NCBI RefSeq assembly: GCF_000835495.1
Contig: NW_015622542.1
Span: 1,386,485-1,450,484 of the forward strand
Origin: Cladophialophora immunda
Taxonomy: Eukaryota; Ascomycota; Eurotiomycetes; Chaetothyriales; Herpotrichiellaceae
Direction of reading: 5' to 3'
Length of the DNA: 64,000 bases
Shown here one piece after another: positions 35,762 to 46,089 of this stretch. The translations under genes and the position numbers were made by a program. The notes beneath the pieces are model-generated. The model saw only the letters and a program-made list of their open reading frames with translations. It did not search any database and was not told the DNA's origin. Each line of letters starts with the position of its first letter. The first letter of the stretch is position 1.

Positions 35762-37360
35762 CTATCTGTTCGCGACTCGGTAAAAGTGCTCCTTTGCCTG
35801 CTCACGCTCCAACGACATCATCATCTCCACCGTCCAGTCTTCGTGCACATGGCCTTCTGGAGTGTTCGTGGACACGAACGGTGTTCCCTTCCTCACGCTC
35901 TCTACCGCTTCGTCGCACCGGTCGTACGCGTATTTCTCCGCGTCAAACGTGTACAACCACATAGGTTGGGGCATTTTCAAGAACTCTGGATTCGCCGCGA
36001 CGGCCTCCCAGTCGGTTTGGTGCCAACGGTGTCTCGTTTCCCAGCCCATTCGCTGTGTGAGACTTGTTCTCTCGTATCTGTAGCGACGACTGTGTGAGTA
36101 TGATGCGGGCTTTGTGCGAACAAAGAGGACAAGCACCTACCTGAGCTTTTCAAACGCTCGGAAAGCGTCGGGAGCGCCGTCTTTCCCCAATTTGTCGAGC
36201 AGTGCGCCGATAGTCGCCGCATCTTCAATCGCTTGGGCGGCCCCTTGCCCCGAAGTTGGCAGATGAGGATGGGCAGCGTCGCCGACCAACGTGATGCGAC
36301 CAGTCCGGGACACCCACTGTCGGATGGGATCACGCCAGAGAAGTTTCCAATCGATCAGCTTCTCTGGTGGTATAGCCTTCATGGCGGCGGAAATGATCGG
36401 ATCCCAGCCCTCGACGACGCCCAGCATGTCCTGAAGGTTGCCGGGATTCGTCCAGGATTCTTCCACCTCATATGTATCCTGCGCAGGAGTCAGCCATGCA
36501 CCTTGAAGACAATACTTGGTTTCCTTGCTGATGTCGGCTTCGAGCTCACCTTATGAGTGCAGAAAATAACTACCGATTGAGTGGCGACTGTAATGAACAA
36601 AATGGCGTGCACGTCGGATCCGAGCCAAACGTGGAACAGGTCTTCTTTCAACTCAGTGAACGGCTTGGTCAAGGGATTGCCGGCCAAACGCTCCAACGGG
36701 AAGCAAGTGCGGAAGACCGCGAACCCGCTGGTGCGTGGATGTTGATGGATGCCGATGACATGTTTCCGGGCAGCACTGTGGATTCCATCAGCTGCGATGA
36801 CCGCGTCGGCGACAAGCCGCTCGCCATCCATCTCGACTCCTGCACAGTCGTCCTCTTCGAAGTAGGACTTGACGCGCTTGCCGAAGCGGAACCCAATGCC
36901 TATGGTTTTCGCTTCTTCGAGAATCAACCGCTGCAAGAGCCCACGATTCGAGTACAAGACCGGATATCCGCCGAATTCTGTGGGCAATGGCGCCTCCAGG
37001 AGTTTCTTCCCCGACTTGTCGAATAGTGTCATGCGCGCTGGCTGGGCAGATTCCGCCACGGCCTGTTCCAGCAGGTTCCCCCATTTCGACATGACGCGCG
37101 AGGCATTGGAGCCGACTTGGATGATGTCGCCTGTGAGAATAGTTAGAGCCGGTGTCCAACCTGCTGGACTATCTCAGTACATTGAGGACATTTGGCTGAC
37201 CCTGAGTCGTCAACTGCTTAGCAGCCTCCACGATCTCGACATCAAATCCTTTCCGTTTGAGTTCAATCGCGGTCGCCAACCCACCATAGCCAGCACCCAC
37301 GACGAGAATCTTGCCCCGGGAACCAGGGCCATTGGTTTCAACTTTGTTGTTGACTGCCAT
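35762..37360 (-). CDS. FAD-dependent monooxygenase, salicylate-hydroxylase type
   Basis: Four exons (37201-37360, 36550-37130, 36141-36478, 35762-36089) give 468 residues, all phases closing. The FAD fold begins ILVVGAGYGGLATAIELKRK near residue 17; the DG motif is IAADGIHSAARK and the second FAD motif is LVGDAAHPHLPTSGQG. The order and length fit single-component flavin hydroxylases such as salicylate or 6-hydroxynicotinate hydroxylases, which use NAD(P)H and oxygen to hydroxylate aromatic or enolic rings. One donor is the less common GTCAGC. The ATG at 37360 gives a short polar lead before the Rossmann strand. It is convergent with the first P450. Substrate cannot be read from the sequence. 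Confidence 0.9.
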
Positions 37361-38150
37361 CTCAATGGTACATGTCGCCTCTACCGCCTGTTTGACAAGT
37401 TGTGCAGGAACAAGAGTGGCTGAGTGGAAGTAAATGAGCAATCCAGAACCTGACCTAAGGTCGTCGATAAACTTGATGGAGCGACCTGAAGCGGGTTAGG
37501 CGAAAGATCATTTCTGAACGCATCCAGTGCGCGTTGGCGAGCGGGACGGCTTCTTCGGCGCTCCAAATACCGGAGAGGAGTTGACTCCCCATGCCGTTCG
37601 TTCTCGGTCGCCCTTTCAGTGCCGGCCTCTACCGAAATGCTGTGGTCTTTCTGTGGAACGCTTCCTCAGCTGCCAGGACGGTCAGTGTATCAGGATGGCC
37701 CCTAGTGGAGACCATGCGGACTATATTGTGACTTGTCTTTGCTTTTCGCCAAACAAGCCCTAAGCCAATTACAGAGTTAACATATCTGAGCATGAACTTA
37801 TGAATTGCATTGGAACAATTGCCTTAGCCTTGTGTCGTGGTTTGAATTGCGTATCCAGTTCAGGTAGGATGTGAAGACTTTGCAAAATCTATAAGCTACA
37901 AGTTCGTGCAGTTGGAGGATACATTCTTCCGACCTTCCAAGGACTGACACAACAAATATGAGCGCGAGGTCAGGACAAGGCCACACCTCGTATCGTGCCC
38001 CAAGACATGCATCTTTCTTGTCGCGCATGTCATTGCTCTTCATTCTTCTTGTACACAGCCCCGCGAACCTTCTCTCGGAAATCAGAAACCTGGGCGGCTT
38101 ATCAAAACCTCGTTGCCGAAGAGCCACTCGTAATCCTGTCCCGCCTACGA
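37361..38150. other. Cluster intergenic region
   Basis: The 790 bases lie upstream of the FAD monooxygenase and downstream of the two-domain SnoaL gene. No gene is seen. Confidence 0.45.
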
Positions 38151-39054
38151 TCAGTTAACCAAAATGGATTTTGACCTTGAGATCAACCCGTGCTCAAGAT
38201 CAATCAGGATGAGTATTTTTCTGGACGTTGGTCCACCCTGGTTCACCATCTTCGCCGCGAAGGAAGGCGCGTCGGCGACGGCATCGAAACTCTCCAACAA
38301 GGTCAAGCAGATGCTTGCGTCGTCACAGATTACCCTCAAGATCTCAAATGTCACTTTCATGGCCTTTGCTGTTTCCTTGAAACCATCCACGATTTGCTTT
38401 CGACCGGTAAAAATCTGAGCAGGAGGATATTCCACCACGGCATCCTCCGTATAGTACTCACCGACCGCCTCAAATCGCCCAGCATTGAACCCGGCAATGA
38501 GAGCGTCGACGGCCGCTCGCTGAGTGTCGCTTCCCCCGAGACGTCGAATGGGTGGGGAGAGATTTGCGGCGGTGCCGTACATCTCCTCGACATGGACAAT
38601 GCGGCTGTGCTCGTTCAAAGTGTAGAGCACAAAGGCTCGTGTCTGTCGTTTTTGTCATCACTTGACTGTAACCGTCGCGAGTCACGAGGAACTATGGCTC
38701 ACGGTTCTCATGTCGCCCGGTTGAACCGGGCCGTAGGCGAAATCAAGCCATTCGACGCAAGAGTGGAAAACGATGACGAGGTCCACAAAGAGCTTCTGTT
38801 GGCCGCGAAGGATCTCTCGCGGCTGAATACATTCTCTCACACGATGATACTAGACCCGGGACGTCAGTCAAACGGCTTGAGAACTGGAGAAGGACGTGTA
38901 CGAAATTAAGTGCACTCAGAAATTCCTCCTTTGTTTGGTATGTCTTGTCCTCAAAGGGCGTCGTGAAGGTAAAAGGGAAGGAGAAGAATGTGGATACAAG
39001 CAGCTCATCATTCCCAGTGTTGAAAATTCGTGCGTACTCTCGGTAATCGTCCAT
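38151..39054 (-). CDS. Two-domain SnoaL-like protein
   Basis: Three exons (38902-39054, 38703-38849, 38151-38642) joined in phase 0 give 263 residues. Two NTF2-like units follow one another. The first runs from MDDYREYARIFNTGNDELLV through FEDKTYQTKEEFL and LFVDLVIVFHSCVEWLDF to FVLYTLNEHSRIVHVEE. The second begins near QRAAVDALIAGFNAGRFEAV and contains YYTEDAVVEYPPAQIFTGR. SnoaL-like proteins are alpha+beta cones that act as cyclases, isomerases or hydrolases on small cyclic compounds; the fold does not fix the reaction. A fused pair in one chain is less usual than the single-domain form. Introns show CTGAC and canonical ends. The start at 39054 is the Met just before the first helix; an upstream in-frame Met exists. 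Confidence 0.8.
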
Positions 39055-39777
39055 GCTTCTGGCGAGCCAGGAGAAGGACCTACTGGTTCCATCTCGCAAG
39101 CAGACTACATTGGGGACCATTATACTGCCGATATCTTTTTCGTACGAGGTCCTGGAAGTCGGACTCGCCATGCCCTTCGACCTCCGAACGGCCCGGTCCA
39201 ACTTGGGAAGACCTCGCCCATCAAACTCTCCTTTCTGCAGTCCCCGTAGTTTAGTTTGTCTCTTACAAGCTACCAGTGCTGTACGACTGGTAAACGTCGA
39301 GAGGAATGAGTCATGGAACATGTAGACGCAATAGATCGGTTACTGACTATTTGTTGCTGTCATATAGACCCCTTGCCTTTGTCGACTACCCAACAGTTGA
39401 CACTTGACGCGAAGACTGCGCTCTAGCGCTCGACTGACTCCTTCATCTTTACGTCGCAGTTTCTGATATATAAAAATATCCTCCGACTTCCTCCGACGGG
39501 AAATGTGCCAGTATCATTCAATGATCTTGGCCCCTTCAGACCGGGAAAGTGGGATTTCATCAGGAAGGAAAGTTTCTACATACACACGTCATGACTGTTG
39601 ATTTCTCACGCAGGAAGCATGTATGCTCTTTCCAAGTATATAGGTCAAAGAGACAGGTCGAAACATTGAGAATGTAACAATACTTCTCCGTGGGCTTCAT
39701 AAAATCCGAATCCCTTACTCGAGCAGCTCACTACTTCGGTTCTCGATAAGAAGAACTGCCAATCGTCAGCCACTTCC
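39055..39777. other. Cluster intergenic region
   Basis: No gene is seen in these 720 bases, which lie upstream of the two-domain SnoaL gene. An AT-rich TATATAAA stretch occurs near 39466. Confidence 0.4.
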
Positions 39778-40794
39778 TCAGATCTTGCTCTTCCTTCTTG
39801 CGTCCGAGAAGTGCGATGCCATGTTGCCGGCCATAAGTCTCTTTCCGCCGTCGACGGTGATGTCCTGGCCATTCACGTAGCTGCCGGCGGGTGAGCATAG
39901 ATAAATTGCCACACCAGCAATATCGCCGGGGATCCCTAGGCGGCCCATGGGGTTGTCTCGCGCCGCTTCTGCTTCGCCACCAAACGCCTCGATCGCCGGG
40001 TTCGCCAGCCGTGTGGGAAACCACCCAGGCGCAATAACATTCGTAGTTATGTTCTTTGCCACGAGTTCCATCGCAAGATTCCTCCCCAAGTGGTGTGCCG
40101 CAGCTTTTGACGCATTGTAGGCAATCGCGCCCGAGGCACCGACGTGGAGAACGGCAATGCCACCGACCGAGCTCACGATGATGACCCTGGCGGGATCGTC
40201 ATATGTGCCTCCTGCGGCAAGAAAAGGTATCATCCTATATTTCAAGGCTATTAGTACTGGCGAAATACCATAGCTTTTTATACGTTCTGAAAAGCATCTC
40301 ACTCGGGTGGATGACAAATGCATACTTTCGGGTCACATTGAAGACAGCTCGGACGTTGACATCAAAGATCTTCTGATACTTCCAGTCCTCGAAGTCTTCG
40401 AATGGCCCGCCCCAACTGGCCCCGGCATTGTTGACGAGGATGTGGAGTTTCCCATTGGGCAACTCCTTCTTCAGGTCCTGAAGCAGCGTGTCGATCCCAT
40501 CCATACTGCTTAGGTTTGCGACGATATAACTCGCCCGGCCTGCGATGTCGGAGATAGCGTTGAGCTGAGCTATGGCGTCTTTGAGCATTGCTTCTTTTCG
40601 GGCTGTAAGGACCACTTTCAGCGCACCCGCTTGGAGGAAAGCGGCGGCGATGTAGAGCCCAATACCCCTCGATCCTGCCATTAGACGACATTAGCGTTTC
40701 CTTTCTCAATCCAGAGCTGTGACCTACCACCAGTGATCAAGGCGACTTTGCCGTCGAGGCGGAACAGAGAACTGAAGTTTGGTATCTCGACCAT
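39778..40794 (-). CDS. Short-chain dehydrogenase/reductase (first of two)
   Basis: Three exons (40728-40794, 40326-40674, 39778-40234) give 290 residues with consistent phases. The cofactor motif spans the first intron: TGGSRGIG. ILVNNAG, a Ser in IIVSSVGG and the catalytic YNASK follow, and the C-terminal INGQD-like motif is YVNGQDITVDGG. This is a classical SDR of the 3-oxoacyl reductase-like group, an NAD(P)-dependent alcohol or ketone oxidoreductase in the cytosol. The second intron carries a CTAAT branch point. It is preceded by the two-domain SnoaL gene on the same strand. Which carbonyl it reduces, or alcohol it oxidises, is unknown. Confidence 0.9.
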
Positions 40795-41379
40795 GGCTGC
40801 TATAATAGAACTGCCAGCGCTCGTGTCATTATCTTTTCAGAGCTCAAGTGCAATTTTGTTGTCATGGAGCGAGCTGTGCTTCTCGGCGAGCTGCTAGGTA
40901 TTTTGTAGGATGTTGCTTCTGATATAGTGAATGTATGCAGGAGACGGCCAGGCATGCCAACCCAAGATAAAACACAAAAGCCTTGGATGAATCCCCGCTT
41001 TGAAAATACTCGCAAGGCTAGCGCATACTCCTTGCAATAGAAATGGAGCCCATTTAAGGTACTCCATAATTCTTTCTCTCTAACCACATTCGTTCGGGCC
41101 GGGCCGTTGCCTGCCAAATTTGACCGTTCCGACCCAAAGGGAAATGCTCCCAAGAGTCTCTGATCATTGCGAAGCGGTAGACAATCTCGCTCAGGTAGTA
41201 TTGTCGGCCCTTGACTGCGAACTGTCAGCGACTAATCATCGAGAAGTCACGCAAACCTCTCAGCTCCTCTGCCACTGGTGCAGTTTGCTTGCAGGCTTCA
41301 AGAGCACGACGATTTCACCAGCATTGGAAATTTCAATCCAGACTCTCATTGATTCCACGCGGCCGTCGGTAAGCGAAAG
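40795..41379. other. Divergent promoter of SDR and VOC genes
   Basis: The 585 bases separate the divergent SDR and VOC genes and should hold both promoters. A GC-rich patch with CGGGCCGGGCCG occurs near 41094. No gene is seen. Confidence 0.45.
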
Positions 41380-41961
41380 ATGGTGGCTGACTTTGACAAA
41401 CCGGCCGCCAGGGTCATCTCGCCCAGCAAGCTGGCGCACGTCGTTCTCCGCACGAACAACTTCGAGGCCATGGTGAACTTCTACCAGGACTTTCTGGGCG
41501 CCGACGTCATCTACCAGAACGACTTTCTGGCGTTTCTGACGTACGACGACGAGCACCACCGGGTGGCCATCGCCGCCGTTCCCGGGACCAAGGCGAAGGA
41601 CGCCGGCACGTGCGGCCTGGAGCACATCGCGTTCACCTTCAACACGCTGGAAGACCTGCTCCTGGCGTATCGCCAGCGCAAGCAGAAGGGCATGGAGCCC
41701 CTGTGGCCCGTCAACCACGGGCCAACCACGTCCATCTACTACCGCGACCCCGACGGGAACATGATCGAGACACAGACGGACAACTTCGACTCCCCCAACG
41801 AAGCCACGGACTTTATGCGTTCAAAGTACTACGACGAGAACCCCATAGGTACGGACGTCGACCCGGAGGAGCTGATTGAGGGGTTGAGAAAGGGGGTGAG
41901 CGAGAAAGTCTTGAAGAAAAGGGTTGAGATTGGCCCACGTGGACTTCCTACGCTGGCATAG
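41380..41961 (+). CDS. VOC superfamily protein, extradiol-dioxygenase-like
   Basis: Single exon, 193 residues. Residues 16-135 form one vicinal-oxygen-chelate unit: KLAHVVLRTNNFEAMVNFY, LEHIAFTF and YYRDPDGNMIETQTDN. The three metal ligands expected of type I extradiol dioxygenases (2-His-1-carboxylate) are present as His20, His82 and Glu130. A C-terminal extension of about 55 charged residues follows. Enzymes of this group cleave catechols next to the diol; others in the superfamily are glyoxalases or isomerases, so the activity is inferred. Codons in the core are notably rich in C and G at third positions compared with flanking cluster genes. It is transcribed away from the SDR. Confidence 0.85.
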   Translation: MVADFDKPAARVISPSKLAHVVLRTNNFEAMVNFYQDFLGADVIYQNDFLAFLTYDDEHHRVAIAAVPGTKAKDAGTCGLEHIAFTFNTLEDLLLAYRQRKQKGMEPLWPVNHGPTTSIYYRDPDGNMIETQTDNFDSPNEATDFMRSKYYDENPIGTDVDPEELIEGLRKGVSEKVLKKRVEIGPRGLPTLA

Positions 41962-42202
41962 AGCTATAGTCAGCACCACGATATCGAGGAATGGGTAAGG
42001 CCGCAAGGGCCGGTCTCAGATGGACTGGGACTTTCCACGGAGGCAGAAATGTCGATTTCGAAACAAGGCTTCAATATCCATAATGTTACATTGGACCTCT
42101 ACATGGAAGTGACGTTTTCGTCATTGATCCCCGGTCAAAAAACCTCAGAGGCTATTTTCGTACAAGTCAAATATTTCGTCTTTATAGTCCGACCCGAGGC
42201 CG

Positions 42203-45006
42203 TCAAGGGTCGTGGAGCGGCAGGAAGGTTGTCCAGTGATCCAGCTCGAAATCGAACATATTTGAATAGCTCTGTAAATGCCAAACGTCATCAGCCACGC
42301 GTTTCAAGGGCAGAGAATGATACTCACGCTGTCCAATGGGCTTCCTATCGTGTCGCGTTCCGCTTCGCCTGACCGTACAACGTTTTTCTCCTGAATAACG
42401 CCAAATTCGTTATAATCGGTGGGCTGACCAAAGGACGGCTGCGGAAAGGCCTTGTGGTTTTTGACGGCCTGTCGCGCCAGAGCGGCGACCTCCTTTGCAA
42501 AGACAATCGGGACTTCGGACTCCGTCGCGAACTCGAGACGAGCAAAGTGCCCCGCCCCGACTTCCAACAGAGCGAGGTCGGTCGGAACGGTGGGTAGATC
42601 GGGGTTCTGCAGGATGTGGATGAAAAGGTTGATGAATGCGTATATCGGCGTCTGGAACGCCAGCCTTCGCCATGTCAGATGCTGAAACAGGAACTATCAG
42701 GCCGCGGTGCGAGTGACAGGCAGGACTTACAGAACTGGAGTACTAGCGTCGATGCGGATGGATTGAGTGGTGAGCATCGTCGCGCGAACCGTTCGCGCCA
42801 CAATCTCCGTCGACTTCTGAACCTGGGCGTGGATTGTTGGATGCTGTCTCAGGTGTGACCATGGATTTGTGAGAGCAGTGTGGATATCTAGAGTAGTGTT
42901 AAAGTACGTGAGCCGAACGAAGCACGCCTGTTGAAGACTCATATGTAACGGTAGGTTGGCGTTCTCAAGTGGGATTTCTGGGTTGACTAAATCCTGGAGA
43001 GATTTTTCGGTCTCGACGTGCTGCGCGTGCAATTTTTCCACCGTATCAGCCAAGACATCGGGCGATTTATTCCAGTTCTGGACGTTTGAGAATACTCTCG
43101 CAACACGAGAAGTCATCTGGGCCAGCTTGACAAGACTGGTGGGATACTGTATACTCGCAGGAGCCCCAGCAGGGGCGACCGTCGGAATTTGACAGCTAAT
43201 CTCGTCATCGTTGATAGCCTACGCACGATGGTCAGCGCATGCCGGATGGAAGCGAAAGACACCGCAAGCATTCACCAACCGAAGGACGTCCTGCACGACA
43301 GCAACAGTTCTTTTCAAGACAGTAAATTGCCCAGAAGAGCCAATTTCTATGACATTGTTCCGACGAGCTGAGATCCCAAGAGGGAACGGGCTGGCGGTGA
43401 AGACCTTTCGAGTATGCCAGCCGAGCCGCATTGGTGACGAGCATATATTCCAGACAAGGACTTCCAATACATTCTGTATAGTACGCCTAGAAGAGCTTGT
43501 GAGACGGCTTGATTGTAGCACTTGCCAAATGCGGGTGCTTACCATGACAGTAAGAGCTTGCACAGCGAGAAGGGAAGTGCGGAAGTAGAGTAGTTCCGTG
43601 TGTACCGCCAGAGCATTTTCGAAGTAGGACCACGCAGTTCGATAAGCCTCACGGAAATTGGCTCGCCTTGACAGCTCAAGACGGCATCCAACGGCATAGA
43701 CGGCATTGCGCAGAGCGTACCAGGCCGGATCCTCGTCAATACCGGGGTTGTTGAGTTGGTTCTGAAGCCGAGCATTAAACCAGCTCTTGTCAACCACTCC
43801 AAAGACGGCATCGGGTGCCCTTTCGAAGTAGGCTAGCCGATTGCGTGAGCAAGCTTTTCGGCAACTTCAGAGTCACTGTCCCTACCTTGGGCATATTTCC
43901 ACGCAACAGACGCAGGTGGTTCCGGCGTTCGTTCCTTCGACAATTTTTTCTCGATCTTGAGTCGGCGAGTGACGTCTCGTGTCAAAGTACCAGCCGCATC
44001 ATGGAAAGTGGAAGTTCCAATCTTCTGAGAAACCCACTGGATACCAGGTTTCGAACAGATCGAGAGAAATGATCTCGGTCCTGATCACAGGTTAGCCGTG
44101 GGTGATATCGCATTTGTCGGTATTGTAACACACCATGATACTCCCAGTTTGACTGTACGACAATTTAGCCTCAGACCACCAGTAGCGTAACCAGTAGCGA
44201 CTTACGCTCTCGCAAGAATAGACGCTATTAACTTCCTGTTTCTCGCTTGGACTGCTGTTTGACGAGACCATTGGATTGGTTTGATAGTCTGGTGGAGGTA
44301 TATCTGGCTGAAGGACACCAATCTGATCTGGAATCAAAGCCTCTGGAGCCTCTGATACGTTCATTGGACGTAGCGCCATAGTGCTGTCCTGAGTGAAGTC
44401 CATATCAGGGATTGATGTTTCACGGTGGGACGCAGATGGCTGGACAGTACAAGTGTTTCCGCATTCGATATTCGGGACCAGTCGCTCACCAACGTTGGTC
44501 GGAGAGGTCAGATTGGGTACGGACAGGCTCTCCTCCCTCCCTGCCTTATTGAAAGTCTGCGCCAAAAATTGACTGTGAGGGGACGCTGTAGACGATTCTC
44601 TAGGAGCAAGATCGGCATCCTCGACTACATTGGTAGTTCTTTGGAATGCGACGTCGAGCGGGCGCAGAAACTCGGGCATCTGGGGAGAGTTGGCACGCTC
44701 GGATTCAGCGGCCTGAAGTAATGCTTCGACTCGCGCCAAGCGCTGTGCCATGTCTCTGTTCGCCGCATCCTTGTTGTTGAGACGAGCACGCCTTCTTGAG
44801 GCTGAAACGCATACTTCTCCATGATCCAAGCAGTTGCTGCAGGGGATGCCGCCATTGCCTGTGCGCTGTTAGCAAGAACGAAGGTACTTTTCCGAGCATG
44901 GCAAGGGCGGCTTACAGCGAACCTTTTTCATCCTGCAGAAATTGCAGGCGATCGAGCGCTTTGCCCTCGTGGGTTTCGGCAGCGGATTTTCCTTTTCAGG
45001 ATTCAT
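42203..45006 (-). CDS. Zn2Cys6 transcription factor with fungal MHR domain
   Basis: Nine exons (44916-45006, 44206-44858, 44134-44152, 43886-44080, 43543-43832, 43280-43486, 42731-43218, 42328-42664, 42203-42271) give 782 residues; every phase closes. The DNA-binding cluster spans the first intron: C-x2-C-x6-C-x5-C-x2-C-x6-C, from ACNFC to GEVC, preceded by a basic stretch (TRAKR). A short coiled coil follows (RDMAQRLARVEALLQAAE). The middle homology region runs from about EYHGPRSFLSICSKPG through WLFWAIYCLEKN and GRPSAINDDEISC. The gene ends in a short exon, DFELDHWTTFLPLHDP. One acceptor (AAG at 42665) is non-consensus but is the only one I found that keeps the frame. It lies in the middle of the cluster and is its likely pathway-specific regulator. 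The ATG may instead be at 45027 or 45075. Confidence 0.88.
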
Positions 45007-46089
45007 ACTCAAGACTTCAAAATGCATTGGGGGCAGTCTCTTCGTCTGAGAATGGAGGAATATTGACAGAGACAAGTACCAGGAGATGTCGGCTTGGTGC
45101 AGTTCAAAATTAATCGAGACCTGTAACGAAGTAGCTGCAGCTGCAGGAGAAGATGAGAACCCAGAGAAGGGAGCGGGGGTGCAAGCAGCTGCTGTGTAAC
45201 TTGTGGCCTCTGAGCCCTTCCGGGATCCGGGGAAGCGGGGACGCGGGGATTGACGCTAGGAGAGTCATGCAGTCAGACACGCCCACGATTATTAGCCAGG
45301 TCCCTGCAGTCGATGAGTCGCTTGGGCCTAACCGAGTCATGCAGCTGTCCTTGGTCATGAATCTTATGGCAAAGGACTTCTGGATCCAGGAACCTACCTG
45401 TTATCTGCATGTTGCGACCAGCAATTTGACAGCCATTCGTATTAACGATGCGGTATTGGTCTTTCTTTGAGGGAGGATGTATGTTACTGAATAATTCTTT
45501 GCTCATCTCTCACGGGTGGAGTGGACGACTACCTATCATCAGGATGGCAAAGGCCGGCGTTGAGCATAATTCCGAACCCTTTGGGAAATCCGAGTGCTTG
45601 TCCACAACCTCACTTAACCTGCCAACCCTGGTCACCAAGTCGAGTCGGTCGAGTCAGCCATTCCGGAGATCGTGCAGGTTGTGCCGCTCGTTAGTGATGG
45701 TGCACTCTACTTTCATCCTGAATTAAACCCCTCCTTGCCGATCCAGATGGACAGCAATTGTGACTCTGACCGACATGAAGAGCTGCATATCAGAGAAACC
45801 ATGGGTCCTCTCAGAGGGGCCTTCTTATTTGGTTGGCCCACCGGGCAAATCCCGAGAGACAGAGACCCACGCGGGCACGGACGAGTGCCAAACTCCTCAC
45901 CGGTATCTGAACGCCGATGTCGTGTCGATAGAAGTGTTGTTCCTGGAGTCTTTCAGCTTCGACAAACAGTGCCTTGGGCGTTTCGAGGACCTTCGTGTTG
46001 CCATAAGTGGTCCGAGGAGAGAAGAAGGAATTCCTTTGATTTGGAAGAACCCATGCGAGGCTGTGCTCAGTAGCACCAAGGTCATTCCA
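45007..46089. other. 1.1 kb region upstream of the regulator
   Basis: This lies between the start of the Zn2Cys6 gene and the 3' end of the second P450. Plus-strand frames at 45153-45470 and 45760-46110 are about 105-116 codons but have no domain and no convincing start context. I treat the region as promoter space. Confidence 0.4.
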
